Of a stretch of 64,000 nt of DNA, positions 20,893 to 33,523 are shown piece after piece; positions within the stretch are counted from its first letter, which is position 1; each line of letters opens with the position of its first letter. Below the pieces are notes generated by a model. It saw nothing but the letters and a program-made list of their open reading frames with translations, was not told the DNA's origin and made no database searches. The stretch comes from Cladorhizidae sp. MBARI D1340-BT2. Its lineage: Eukaryota; Porifera; Demospongiae; Poecilosclerida; Cladorhizidae. The stretch is from contig JAQNBH010000010.1 of the NCBI GenBank assembly GCA_028752905.1, positions 24,488,244 to 24,552,243 of the forward strand, in the 5' to 3' direction. The position numbers were made by a program, and so were the translations under genes.

Positions 20893-21420
20893 AGATACAT
20901 GGCATGCAGGATGAGGAGGAGGTCAATCCCAGTACCATTCCTCCTAGTGAGGAAGGTTCAGGTGCAGAAGGCACTAGCACGCAGGGGAGGAGTGGCTAGG
21001 AGAGGATGAGGCCAGAAGGAGAAGCTTCAGAATCAGTAGAAGGATGTGTTCTAAAAGGGTTAGAGAGAGGTTCAGTGAGCGACCAGCCTCTTCCAAACCT
21101 TGAAAAGCGAACAGGAGAGGTGCGGGCACTCATAGCACAGCAGCAGGCAGATAGGACACTGACTAGGTTGAGAAAATGTGCTGAGAGGAGTGAAGATGGG
21201 TATTTCACAAAATAAGGTGTTTTGATGCACAGTAAAATTTCTGACTTGGGGGAGGAATGGCTCGGAGTTGTTTAACATCTTGCAGGCGAAAACAAATTCT
21301 AGATGTAGCCCACAAGAGACTAGCTTGGGACTTCTCCCATAACAAGATGGTGGCCTCACTTCAATCCCATTTCACTTGGCCAGGCATTAGAAGGGATACC
21401 AGATTGGAAGGGATGCCAGG
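20892..21420 (+). pseudogene. Second fragment of the gypsy element: linker plus integrase zinc domain
   Basis: The sequence is closely similar to 2,650-3,170. It encodes the acidic linker after the protease, RTGEVRALIAQQQADRTLTR, the H2C2 domain start (VAHKRLAWDFSHNK) and SLQSHFTWPGIRRD. One base is lost in the VVPSCRRK region and the copy stops before the Cys pair. As in the main copy, the linker runs straight into integrase with no RT between. It is bounded by the two duplicated LINE segments. Confidence 0.85.
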
Positions 21421-21424
21421 TATA

Positions 21425-23020
21425 TATAGATGTATAAATAAGCATAGTGACCAGAGGTAGCAAACTGGAGCTGTGTAGTGGTGGGTGCAGACAGAGAACA
21501 TCGGCCATATACATATTTGATGGTGACACACTAACACTACTTTTTTTAGAAGGATTGTTGATGAAGATGAAGGGTACGGAGATCAGGAAGAATTTGTCAA
21601 TATGTGCGAATGCTTGTATGAAGGAATTCAGTCAAGTGTGTTGTTAGGTGGAGAGGGCTCCAGGTGGTTTGAAGTGGAGGCAGGACTGAGACAGGGTTTC
21701 CTTTGTCACCAGTTCTCTATAGTGTGTATGTCATGAGATAAGGATTTGGAGGGGAAAAGGTTAGGGATTGAAGTGGAAGGAACATGGTGTGGTGGGTTGC
21801 TCTATGCAGATGATATTATACTGATAGCGAGAGATCAGGTGGAGTTACAAGTGATGTTGGATGTGATGGGGGAGTATGCAATGAAATGGAGAGTTAGGTT
21901 TAATAGCGCGAAGAACAAGTCAACGACAGTTGGTGGAAAGTGCAGTGGAGGAGAGTGGGAGATTAATGAGGAGAGAATGGAGAATGTGGAAGCCTTCAAA
22001 TATCTTGGTGTGTGGTTGACAGGCGGATGAGAGGAAATGTTCATTTGGAGAAGATGAAGGAAAAGGCAGAGAAATGGAGGACAAAAATTGGTTATATGAG
22101 CTGGGTAAAATGGAGAAATGGAGACGGACAGAGGTAAACTAATATAGGAGTTGCTAGCTAGGACATGTCTAGAGCATGCATCTGAAGTATGGTGGACAGG
22201 AGGGAAGACATCCTGCAAGAATTTGGAAAGAATTCAAGGGAGCGTTGGGAGGAAACTGATTGTAGGGAGTTGCAGGGGTGGCAGTAAGAGGGGACCTGGG
22301 CTGGAGGAGGCTGGAGCAGAGAAGGGAAGAAAAGAAAGTGTTATTTGGATGGAGGTTGCAGAGAATGAGTTAAGATAGATTAGTGAAAAAAGTTGTGGCA
22401 CTGTTAAGTGATTGTCCAGGTTGGTGGGCAGAGTTTTGTGAGCTGAAAAGGAAGTTGGGGGGGGGGGGGGGGGGAAGGAGTGTTGGAGCTAGTAGGCTCA
22501 AGTGTGACATGGAGGAATTGTGTAAGGGATGTTCATAAGGAAGAGTGGCGGGAAGAAGTAAGAAGGAAATCCAGCCTCAAGTAATATAAGTTAGCTAAAG
22601 AAGAGTTTGGCCAAGAAAGATATGTTAAAGGATTCAGTAACACAGGGGAAGTGAGGCTGTTAAGGACGGCACCAGCGGGATTCTTTGGTGACAAGGTAAG
22701 GTGTTGTATGGGCCGGGATGATAGATGTGAGCTATATATGTGATGAAGCCTGAAGGTGTTGTGGAAGATGTTGTGCGCACTTCTTGTTGTACTGTGGGGT
22801 GATCGAGAAAGATTATTGGATATGGTTGAGGGCATTCACGGGTCTGAAGAGTGGGTGGTAGAATGGAGAAATGAAGATGAAGAAGGGAGATTAGGCCTAA
22901 TGTTGGGTAGGTATGTTGGGTAGATCAGTAACAGGGGGTGAAGGAAGAGGTGTTGCATAGGGTAGACAGAATTGTAAGGGAAATGTGCTCAAATGGTGGG
23001 AGAAGAGGAAATACTTAATG
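21425..23020 (+). pseudogene. LINE, copy B: reverse transcriptase palm to C-terminal zinc region
   Basis: Frames include a GLRQG-like motif (about 21,685), then the open stretch 21,746-22,030 with LLYADDIILIA, the intact catalytic YADD box, and AFKYLGVWLTGG, the usual motif after it. LARTCLEHASEVWWTGGKT (22,151 on), a helical basic region and the C-terminal Cys-rich part (22,690-22,790) follow, with frameshifts. A G-run near 22,457-22,475 matches the one in copy A. The N-terminal endonuclease and fingers are missing. Clade not assigned; it is different from the LINE at 27,692. Confidence 0.8.
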
Positions 23021-24770
23021 TTTGGAACCTAGGGTCATATATATGTCTTTGGCACCTCCCCCCCACCCTCCCCCATCATCATCGCCAAACAAACTCTTTG
23101 TAAGTCATCATTTTGCTGTAATAATCATTAAAATAGTTGATTCGTGTTTTTTTCCATTGTTCTTTGTACTACTTAATGATGGCCTAGGCTCAACAGAACA
23201 ATTAAATTATTATAGAAACTGCTCCTTGATCAAAAACTTGATCGACTTTAAAAGGGTGGGGCAGAAAAAACATTTTACACGGCATTGGTGGGCGCTAGTG
23301 AAGTTAGGCAGGTTGGTGGTAGCGATGTCTTAATTTCTTACAGTTTCAGTTGCCACCGTGCCTTGAACCAGTGGGTGTGTACCGTGTGTTGAAACATGTG
23401 ATAGCGACGCTGATAGCTTTTTGTATTCACTTCGGGCTTAGTCGAAATGATGCTGTACTAGACCGATAAACCATATTGAAAATTTCAGGTTCAGCGCCTC
23501 GGAGCGTTCCAACTCCAGAAAATGTCCAAGCTGTGAGACAGTCTGTTTTGCAGAAATTCCGCCGGAAATGACTCGCCCCGGGTGATGCAGACATATGTGT
23601 ATCTGTGAATAGAGGCCACCATCTGGATGATATCGTTTTTAAAACCAAGTGAAGACAAACTGTATTCCATGCACTTCATATTATAAAATAAAAATTTTAA
23701 TATCATTTACCATTATTTGTTATTAACCTTAAAACCAGGAGGTGTTTCTGCCCCACCCAGAATTAAGTAAGGAGTAAATAAAAAGTGTTCTAGTTTAGAA
23801 TTGCCGAGGTATGTGGAAGCTGTGAAGAGAATAATCACTTCCAAATGCAAGCATTGACAAGGCACAATGGATTCTGACCATGTCTGGGTTTTATTATAAA
23901 GTATCACATCTTTCACATTCATGCTATATATGGTCCTGATTTATAAATCAAAATGTCCTAGTGGTCAGGTGCTTTCATGCTACAACTTGTTGTGTGCCAT
24001 CTCCTAGCAGCAGTGGCAGGCACTCTAATGTTCCAACTTGTTGGGTGCCATTGCTCCTAGTGGTAATGGCAGGTCCTCTCATGCTCCAACTTGTTGTGTG
24101 CCATCTCCTAGCAGCAGTGGCAGGCACTCTTAATGTTCCAACTTGTTGGGTGCCATTGCTCCTAGTAGTAGCGGCAGGTGCTCTCATGCTCCAACTTGTT
24201 GGGTGCCATTGCTCCTAGTAGCAGTGGCAGGTGCTCTCATGCTGCAACTTGTTGGGTGCCATTGCTCCTAGTGGTAATGGCAGGTCCTCTCATGCTCCAA
24301 TGTGGATGGCTATCACATTCCTTCTGCATGTGTTGAGGCAAACTTGTTAGGGTGAGTTGTGGCCACCCAACTACAAGATCACCATAAAATTCTTGCTTTG
24401 TCCCCTGTTTGCAAGCATTATTCTATAAGGGTCAAGAGTTCCTAAAAAGAATGCTAGAATAATCAGGATGGCCTACCTAATATTGTAAGTTACGATTTTT
24501 TTTAGTGCTGTGTCGCAGTATACTTCATAAATGAACCTAAAATCCCAAACAAGCCTGTAAACTTGTTATATACCACAATACTGTAATCAGTAATTCAATT
24601 GGTGGCAGTAGGGAATGTTTTTAGGGGAAAAAAGTCAGTCAGGTGGCTTGCACATGTTTAGTTGGCGAAACAGCTTTATTTTAATTTGACACTGAAACTA
24701 TGTTCATTGGAAGGTAATGTAGACAACATCCTATTGTGGCTTCCTTAATGGAGTTTCTTGTAGAGAAGTC
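23021..24770. repeat. Non-coding part of the duplicated segment, copy B
   Basis: It parallels 19,571-20,892 but carries about 430 extra bases near 23,115-23,530. These encode nothing I recognise, although one stretch shows a TAAAAGGGTGGGGCAG piece. The shared blocks return at 'ccaagctgtgagacagt' and continue through the minisatellite to 'ttccttaatggagtttcttg'. Confidence 0.85.
23962..24303. repeat. 53-bp minisatellite, copy B
   Basis: About six and a half units of the same repeat as at 20,097-20,430. The order of variant units differs between the two arrays, so the arrays have changed independently since duplication. Confidence 0.95.
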
Positions 24771-24924
24771 CTAGAGCACATGTTGAAGTTCTAAACTTGC
24801 TCGGACTTATGGCAGCTATGCTTTTATCTAGTGCTGATTATGTTCTTATTTCGATTGATCCTTGATGTGATGTATTTACAGTGTTTTATATGGATACAAA
24901 TTTCCCTGATGAACACTGTTGCTT

Positions 24925-24926
<2 letters not shown>

Positions 24927-24968
<42 letters not shown>

Positions 24969-24990
24969 TTACTACTACTGCTGCTGCTGC
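24927..24990. repeat. (TAC)n/(TGC)n microsatellite
   Basis: A run of about 17 TAC/TAT triplets passes into TGC triplets. Simple sequence, no coding evidence. Confidence 0.97.
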
Positions 24991-27600
24991 TACTATGACT
25001 ACGACTATGATGTTATTAAACATAAACTTGCTCTTTGATGTTTGAGCCTGATGCTCTAGCCGAAATGTTGAAGAGCAAATTTCTTTAATATTAACTGGGA
25101 GTTCACTTCATTATTGATACTATTAACCATTTCAGTGCGCATGCACTCAAAAAATAGAAAAAACTATTTTACTCCTTATGTAGCTATATATGTCATGAGC
25201 TATAAGCTCCATTTTAGAAATCCGATAAAGGATGTGTGAAGATTTTGATGAATAATCAAAAAAGTTCCCACGTCATTAGCAGATTTCTACTTTTCAAAAT
25301 GGGCTCCTTTGCTATCTCTAGCTAAATCAATAATCCACTGGAACCTTTGGGTCAGGGCAGTAGCTAAAGTTAGTGTTGGGGCCAGGGCAATAGCTGTGTG
25401 AATGCAATCTCACAATGGTGATGAGGTCATCATGATGATGCAATCCTAGAATTTTTGTGATTATTCTTATGACCTGAGGTATTGGTCTACATTTTCATTG
25501 TGGCCCATTTACAGAAATGTGCAGCTATTCTGATTGTCCTTTTTATACATACAATTCATAAGCAAAGTCAAAGTAATTTATGTTGTTCGATCCTCACTGG
25601 CCATTAAAAAAAATCAACATTACGGTCATAAAATTGCATAAAATTGCGTTTAAAAAAAATGAAGTATATAAAAGCATTATTTTCTTTCGCAGGATTCTGA
25701 AAAGTGTTTAAGATGGACCACATTAAAGTTAAGATCTATCCAATCTGTTTTGGATGAAGTTTAAAAAACTTTGCTGATTTCTCATCAAATATTCTGGCTC
25801 TTCCAGAAGTTGAATTGAAGCAAGACTATGAAGAAGAATAGACAGAATGTGGATACTGTGTGCTTTTTAATTATTTAAACAACTTATTTTTGTGTACTTG
25901 GCAGCCACCCAACAATTCTTTTTCATCATTTCATTATTTTAATTTTAATAACAAATGCAACCCCTGACCCCACCCACATCCCAACAATAATGGAAAAGAT
26001 GACAACAGCAACCAAATTAACAATAACACAACAAAAAACAAAAACATATTAGTAATGCCAAAATATAATAGCAATAACAACAACAAACCACAATAATAAC
26101 AGCAACAGTAAACTATGACAATGGCAATATAAATTAAAAAAATCTGTAGCAGGAACCGACGTTGAGCTACATTCTCTGCATACAAAGAAAAGTTATGTGA
26201 AATATATTAACTAATTTATGAGTTGATCCTCCCCCCCCCCCCCCCCCCCAAGCAAAACAAAAAACCCTGAACAACTTTAAACTAGTGAAAATTGCTACAA
26301 AGAAGTAAATAGCCTCTCTTGATTTAGGATGAGTAACTATAATACTATTAGTTGAGTCACTTCTTCACTTTTCTGTGAGCTTCTACAGCTACTAATGTTA
26401 ACCAACAGCCATAAGGTTCGCATGGTACATTGTGGGGATTGAGCACAATGGTTATTTCTGATTTTATATTGCCGTTATTGTGTGTGTGCAGTCCACCAAA
26501 GTAGAGAGAGATGGATATATAGAGCTCCCAGGAAAACAACTGGCTCTTCAGTAGAAGTATCTACCAATTGGAATGTACAGTGAAACATTTATCTGCTGTA
26601 TTGTGAAACCATATTATATCGTAGACTTTAAAAGTAACTGGAACTTAATGTAAATGATCCTTGATGATACAGATCAATCATGTCATATAGTAGTGTTAGA
26701 GGTTATTTCTGGCATGACTCATTGTGGAGGGTCAAGAGGGTTTTAATGCCATGTCTCCTCAGCAGATGCTGCCACCAGAGACAGTTATAACTGCTATGCA
26801 GAGTTTAGGCTACCTTTAAGTCAAATAGATGTTAACTTAGATGCAAGTAAGGAAAATCTTGCTCTTACCAGTCAGGAGCTCCTTTAAATAGGTTGATCCT
26901 GGTGGGTTGAGGCACAACCATATAAGATAGAAATCATAAGGTGACATAAAATGCAACCAATCACAAGAGTTGAACACACAGCTAATTAACATCTACAGTT
27001 CACCAGTAATGACTTAATGGGCATGATATTGATAGAAGTAATAATGAAGTGTGGCGTGTATTGAATAGAAGTGTTGATTACATAGTTAGTGCAGAATCTG
27101 CATGTTTCCTCTCTCTCTCTTTATCTGGCGGACTGATCCTGATACTCATCTCTGACAAAATCCAGGATTCTTTGACAAAATTAGTAGCTAACGCAACCTA
27201 ACAAACTATTGTACAAGCATAGTTTTTGGTTGACATCATTCGTGATAATTTACATATGGTCTAGTGAATCAGATGTTTTTCTTGCATACTCAAAGAATGA
27301 GAAAGGGGCAGAGGAAGGAGAGATGTTGACAGTCCCACCCACATTGAAACCCAGGAATATTACTAGTGTGCAAGTATATATATAATACTATTGACACGAC
27401 CTGACAATAAAATTATGTTGTGGATTATTGTCATGATGACAGTTTGACACAAAGGCAGCTGTATAAACCCAAGATCAGCAGTATAGTAAATAGTAATCTG
27501 ACTAGTTGCCTGCCAATATTAAATATGGTGGAGGGAATTTGAAGAAGATATTTTTGTAGCTACCAGGTAACTACACTATGACTGGTTACACCCATGCTGA
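24991..27600. other. No gene recognised; simple repeats only
   Basis: AT-rich DNA. Contains an A/C-rich (ACA)n-like tract at 25,975-26,130, a run of about 19 C at 26,230-26,249, and a (CT)n stretch near 27,110. The small open frames here come from these simple sequences. Confidence 0.6.
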
Positions 27601-30600
27601 AGTGCAGCATTAAAAAAAAAAATTCTTCTAAGGGTGAGAAGAAGACAGCCTCTATGCAGCCTTCCCTAGAAGTAGCTCACAAGCAAAACTAATGTCTTCA
27701 CCATGCCTACAGACTGCAACAAGACCACGACACTGCAAAGTGTCCTTATCAGGACGGACGGCACCTACAACTGCTGTCGAATGTCAGGGTCTTGTGCTGC
27801 TACAGCTGAACGTTGAGGGGCTCACCACCGCCAAGCTTAACATCATCGAACAGATTGCCATAAAAAACAAGGTGACGATTGTTCTATTACAGGAAACCCA
27901 CACAGAAAACAAGAACTTCCTAAAGATCCCGGGTTTCTCCCTTGCTGGCCACACTGCTGACAAACACCACGGCATCGCCACCTTTGTCCGAGATGACATT
28001 CCTTGGTCACCCGAGGCGCAATCACCATCAGATACGGAAATAGAATGAGAGTACAAGACACCACCATCATCAACATCTACAAGCCACCTCCGTGCAAGCT
28101 GGTCCAAACATCGCTGCCAGATGTCCCCGTACCCGCAGTGTACGCTGGTGATTTCAATTGCCATCACACAGACTGGGCATACAGTAACTCCACTGCTGAT
28201 GGTGACTTTCTGGTAGAGTGGGCCTCCAATGCCGATGCAACGCTCCTGTTCAATCCAAAAGAACCAGACACCTTCCACTCCGCTCGCTGGGAAACCACGA
28301 CCAACCCGGACCTGGCCTTCGCCAAATGCCGTAAGGACAAGCCACTCCCAGTAAGATGTATTCTGGACAGATTCCCAAGGTCACACCACCGACCATCGTT
28401 GATCACCATTCCATCACTGGTCCAGCCCATAGAAGGAAAAGACGTCAAGAGATGGAACTTCCATAAAGCCAACTGAGAAGGTTTCATGCAAGATACAAAC
28501 TGCGCAACTGATGGTCTCCTGATCCCGAGCACTGCCAACATCCACAGTGCTTACAATGCATACTGCAAGATGCTGCTGGCTGCCGCCAAGAAGAACATCC
28601 CATGTGGCGTCCGAAAGGCCTACATTCCTTGCTGGGATTATGAATGCGATGACCTTTTTCTTACCCACAAAGAAGCCAATACCAATGAGGCCAGGGACAA
28701 TGCAGTGACCATTCTCCTTTGTAGGTTGAACGAGAAGCGCCAGCAGAGATGGACAGAGACTGTGGAAGCGGTCGACTTCACGCACTCAAGCCATCGGGCC
28801 TGGCAAGTCATCAACAAGCTGACGGGTAGGTCTACAAAGCCATCACAGTGTCCTATCACCGCAAACTCCATCGCGTCACAGCTGCTGAGCAATAGCCGTT
28901 TCCCCAAAGCGGACAAAAACTTCACACTGCATGAGTCCAAGAGCTGCGTCGGGCCCCTGGGTGCGACTCGAACCTCTCAGGTGACTTCAGCATGCAGGAA
29001 ATGGAACTGACCATCCAACGTCTAAAGACAGGTAAAGCACCAGGCATCGACAGTATCCACCCGGAGTACATTAAATACCAAGGCAAGAAGGCAACTGAAT
29101 GGCTGCGTTCCTTTCTCTCTGTGTGCTACCGCTGCTCGAAGCTACCAAAGATCTGGCGCCGCGCCAAGGTGATTGCCCTGCCAAAGCCAAACAAGCCAGC
29201 AGATGACCCTAAAGGATATTGGCCCATCTCGCTTCTGCATTCCATACAAGATCATGGAGCATCTCATCCATGCGCGTTTCGAGCCAGTGATCGACCCGCA
29301 GCTGCCCAAGGAGCAAGCTGGTTTCCGCAAGGGCAAGTCAACAGCAGATCAGGTGACTCTCTTGTGCCAAGACATCGAGGACAGCTTCCAAGATGGAAAG
29401 AAGACTGGTGCTGTTTTCCTGGACCTCACAGCTACATACGACAACGTCTGGTTGCGAGGACTACACATGAAGCTTCTGGAGACCATCCCAGACAAGCACA
29501 TGATGAGTTTCATAATGGAGCTGCTTAACAACCGAGGGTTCCAACTACACACCAGCAACGGTCAACGCAGCAGAGTAAGACAACTAAAGAATGGCGTACA
29601 ACAAGGTTCGGTGCTGGCTCCGATGCTATTCAATATCTACATCCATGACCTGCCCACCCAGTCTAGGAAGTATGGCTATGCGGACTACCTGGCCATCCTA
29701 CTCAGCAAGCCATCCTGGGAAGAAGCAGAAGAGGGTCTCACCGACGACATGAAGATCCTATTGACATACCTGGAGAACTGGCGCCTCAAGGTCAGCATAG
29801 CCAAGATGATGTCATCCATGTTCCATCTTAATAACAAGGAAGCAAAGCGTGAAATGAATGTCCTGGTGAACAACAGCAGACTGCAGTTCCAGCATACCTA
29901 GGAGTGAAACTCGACCGAATGCTGATGTTTCAGCAACACCTGGAAGGTGTCAGGGCAAAAACCACCGCCCGTGTTGCGCTGATACATCGCTTGGCTGGTA
30001 CTACCTGGGGAGCTGCGACCAAGACCCTGAGGATCTCCACACAGGCCATGGTGTTCTCTACCGCGGAGTACTGCGCCCCTGTCTGGTGCCGAAGCCCTCA
30101 TGTCAAGAAGCTAGATGTCGCACTCAACAGTGCCCTGCGGACCATATCCGGCTGCCTAAGAGCCACTCCAGTCAGCCAGCTGCCCATCCTCACTGGCATC
30201 GCGCCAGCAGCCATCAGATGCGAAGCTGCCACACTGGCCCTCTCACGAAAGGCACAGATGAGTGAACTCCACCTCCTCCACCAGGTAGTCACTGAGCGGC
30301 CTCGATGCGCTCGACTGATGTCCCGACACCCGTTTGCTGTGCACGCTCACGAGCTTCTAGCCACACTGCCAGACGTAACGAAGGCCGCCTGGACCAGGAT
30401 GAAATGGAGGGACCAGTGGTCGGCAAAAGAACCATCCAGATTACACCGTTTCATTGAAGATCCCCTTGAGGTCCCTGGCCTAAACCTTCCCCGGAGGCAG
30501 TGGACAACCCTCAATCGCCTCAGAACTGGGGTTGGACGTTTTGGGGCCTCTATAAAGACCTGGGTCCTCGCTACCAATGCTGCCTGCGATGCGGTCATCA

Positions 30601-30760
30601 GAAACAGATGGTGGAGCACATCACATCCCGCTGCCCGATCTACAGACCACCTCATGGCGAACGTGGACTGATGGATCTGGACGATGAGACATTGGTTTCG
30701 CTCGCCTCAACCGAGCTACAAGTTTAAAGGCACACACCAGAAGAAGAAGAAGAAGAAGCA
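27601..30760 (+). mobile_element. Nearly full-length non-LTR retrotransposon ending in a GAA-type microsatellite
   Basis: The coding part (27,692-30,727) is followed by a short 3' end and AGAAGAAGAAGAAGAAGAAG (30,740-30,759), the short-tandem tail common in CR1/Jockey-group elements. The element is clearly more GC-rich than the DNA around it, so its composition has not yet drifted to that of its surroundings. The 5' boundary, near the poly-A at 27,613-27,624, is approximate. Confidence 0.75.
27692..30727 (+). pseudogene. LINE polyprotein: APE endonuclease, reverse transcriptase, C-terminal zinc knuckle
   Basis: Domains in order: endonuclease start LQLNVEGLTTAKLNIIEQ with the catalytic Glu in LLQETHT (27,800-27,905); after a frame change IINIYKPP and the AGDFNCHHTDW motif (about 28,145-28,180). 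The RT begins with LKTGKAPGIDSIHPEY (about 29,020-29,070) and, after another frame change near 29,215, has EQAGFRKGKST, VFLDLTATYDNVW (first catalytic Asp), GVQQGSVLAPMLFNIYIHDL, and GYADYLAIL where YADD is expected (about 29,670-29,700). A stop at 29,900 precedes the C-terminal domain (ALNSALRTISGCLRATP) and a Cys/His knuckle near 30,575-30,640. At least four frameshifts or stops make it inactive. Jockey/CR1 group is likely, clade not settled. Confidence 0.88.
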
Positions 30761-32600
30761 TCTTGGCAGTAGTGCTATTATTTTTATCCAATGCAATGAT
30801 TATTTTAGGATGAGCAAAGTAAGCTTAAACGTTTAGTTGTTTGTGCAACGCTCTCATAGATCAACAGAAAAAATGACAGAATACATCAGCTACTCAAGGT
30901 AGATGAAGTTGGCCAGATTATGTAGATTTGTATTACTTCATTGGTAAAAGTGCAAAATATGGGGCTTCCAGGAGTTTTTTTTGGGGGGGTTGGGGTTTGG
31001 GGGTTAGGGAATTGAAGATAATAAAACACTGTCCTGATCATTGTTATCTCAACTCATTAAGCATTTATTAGAGAAGTGGAGTGCATTGCCCATTCTTACT
31101 TCAACAAAAGTAAGCTGGGAGTCACCAGGCTACTAGAGTAATGAATCATCTGGAGCTGAGAGTAACCAGGCTGCTAGAGTAAAGAGATTGACATAGCTTG
31201 AAGACAAAGCTGTATTTTCTCATCCTCCTGGTTTTCTTTGCAAATTGAATGGTACCTTGCTTTCAGTCAAGTTATCTACTGCAAGAAAAAGTGACATGAC
31301 TTAAAAGAATCTTCCTTTTAAGATTTTTGAGAGTGGAGGCTGTCAAACCAACTTCAGTGGTATTGATCTAGAAAATCCTACATTGTGTTTACAGGATGAA
31401 AATCTGAGCATTGGTCAAGTAACACTGGGAACAAAGTGAAAATTCACAGCAATTATAATATAATGTGCTTGTCTTTATGGTTAGCTATGTACTCTTCCAA
31501 CCATTCCGCTGAGTATCTTTCTACACATAATCATGGCATTCCTTAATCCTCAGCTCAGCACACAGTTTGATAAAATAGCAGTTAATCACTTGAGAGAGAA
31601 GAGGTTGTTCAGTGAAGTCCGACTCATTTGTAGTGTAGGGTTTTACATGTATGGGAGCTTATGAAGCCACATGGTTAATGCTGTCATCTTGCACTATTTT
31701 GACAAAACTACAGCAAAGATGAGAGAAGCATCATTTTTGGATAAATGATAGCAATAACATGAGAATGAATTCTAAAACATAGGCTTTTTGAATAAGAATG
31801 ATAGCATTGCTTCAAGCTTGAAGAAATCATCAGTGGTGTGCATTCCTCCTATATACAAGGCAGCCTCTATTATAGCTACTACATTTAGGGGAAAAATCAG
31901 CTTCACAGATTTTTATTAAAAGGTCTTTCTATTCTTATGAAAATATAGACAAACTTGCTACAAGTTTTTTTCTTCATTTTGCAAATAGATTTTCTTTTGC
32001 TGTACGCTGTACTTGAAGATGAAATTTATAACTTGAAATAAGAACTTATGGACTACATCCTGACATCATGTTAAATCATCTGTGTCTATTGAAGGAAAAC
32101 CTGCTAAGGATATTGTGCTATGCAGTTACTGGCTAGAGTTGGGAATATGAAACCATAAATGGCACAACCACATTTCCTCTCCTCCTGACCTAGAAGAAAT
32201 CCTGGTTAGCTGCCAGCAGTCAAACCAAAATGAAGATCAAGATGAAGAGTCACCAATATGTAGCTATGAGGATACTTACTATGAATCAGACTAAGTTTGA
32301 ATGCATCCATGACCACATCATATAATTTTACAATGAAGATGACCTTAAAATGGATAAATTGTTTTCTAATGAATTCTTTGGCCCAAAATTAGTTAAAATT
32401 GATACTGCACATGGTTTTTTAATCAATTTGATCAAAAGAAAACATTTTGCCCAAATTTAGCCAATGGCGCACAGCGGCCATTTTGAATTGCTGATATACC
32501 ATACATGCAACCGAGTCATTTTGTAAATAACTATGTTTGAACTAACAGAAAATCAGAGTGCAGGTTATATAGACTGGGGGGGGGCCCTTTTCAGTATCTA
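30761..32600. other. No gene recognised
   Basis: AT-rich non-coding DNA that includes the first copy of a 375-bp direct repeat (31,420-31,785). A G-run near 30,981-31,010. No open frame above 60 codons with recognisable content. Confidence 0.55.
31420..31785. repeat. Direct repeat, copy 1
   Basis: From AACACTGGGAACAAAGTGAA to GAATGAATTCTAAAACA the sequence recurs at 33,808-34,185 with few changes: an 18-base 'cagtctttcctgctcagcac' variation and a TATTAAA insertion. Function unknown; probably a dispersed repeat. Confidence 0.9.
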
Positions 32601-32741
32601 GCCACTGGTCTACTAGGTCTGATCAAGCTTCCAGCGTGTCATACAAAAAACACATATTACACGTGACAATACTCCACGCGTGTACTTCCGCCCACTCCCC
32701 AACTTTTATCACGTGTGGCAAGCGGGTGGTGGGTGTCCATA

Positions 32742-33335
32742 CGGGGTACGGAGGTTTGGTTTACACGAAAAGGTGTGGTTTCAGTCATGTGATATTTCCG
32801 CCATCAGGGGTGTCGTTTTCACGGAGGGGGGGGTAACTAAGTTCTACAGGCGTAGGGTTGATATCTCGGTGGTTAGAACTGCTGCTTGGAATGGATACTG
32901 CTTGCTAAACAGCTGTGATGGACTTAGCTAGGCTGCTCTATCGTATGCAGTGTTAGTATAAACATTGCTGCTTGGACACAATAGCTTGCTAATGCTGTAT
33001 CACCTCCAAAAGCCCTTGAAAGTTTTGTTCCCACCCTAGCCCTAGCCCCAGCCCTAACCCTAGCCCTAGCCCTATATTCAAGTGCCAGTCCCATGAGATT
33101 CATAAAAACCCTCTGCCAGCTATTGTGCAAAGCAGCAATGTTTATACTATCACTGACACGATAGAGCAGCATAGCTACAGTCCATCACAGCTTTTTAGGA
33201 AGCATTATCCATTCCAAATAGCAGTTTCTAGCACCACCGACCACGCCAGAACTTTTCCCCGCCGGAAATTTATCACATGACTGGAACCACACCTTTTCGT
33301 GTAAACCACACACCCGTACCTCATGAATCCCGTGT
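32742..33335. repeat. Large imperfect inverted repeat with telomere-like spacer
   Basis: The left arm (about 32,742-32,990) matches the right arm (about 33,106-33,335) in inverse orientation. Examples are GGTTTACACGAAAAGGTGTG against CACACCTTTTCGTGTAAACC, and AGTATAAACATTGCTGCTT against AAGCAGCAATGTTTATACT. The spacer holds a (CCCTAG)n/(CCCTAA)n tract at about 33,035-33,075. It may be a foldback element or the result of an inverted duplication. Confidence 0.85.
33035..33075. repeat. Telomere-like hexamer tract (CCCTAG/CCCTAA)
   Basis: About seven hexamers reading CCCTAG with one CCCTAA and one CCCCAG. The animal telomere repeat is TTAGGG (CCCTAA inverse); here the main unit has G in place of the last A. 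It lies exactly in the spacer of the inverted repeat. Confidence 0.75.
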
Positions 33336-33523
33336 CCATACACTTGCGCGGTATTGCCCCGGTTATTCAGTGCTTTCTTTTTTTTACTCACAGTGCCGAC
33401 CTAAACGTGGACGTTTTATATCGAAGTGGTAACTGCATAAGCCCTGCAAAGATAGCAAGTCCTCACCTGTTGCTTCTCCTGTGGAATAATCTGTGGTGCA
33501 GTGATTGCTTCAACTTTTCCACT

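Noticed and set aside
20097..24218. Leu/Val/Cys-rich open frames
   Set aside because: They lie within the 53-bp minisatellite.
25934..26185. Hydrophobic minus-strand frame resembling a membrane protein
   Set aside because: Comes from an (ACA)n-like A/C-rich tract; no start context or splice support.
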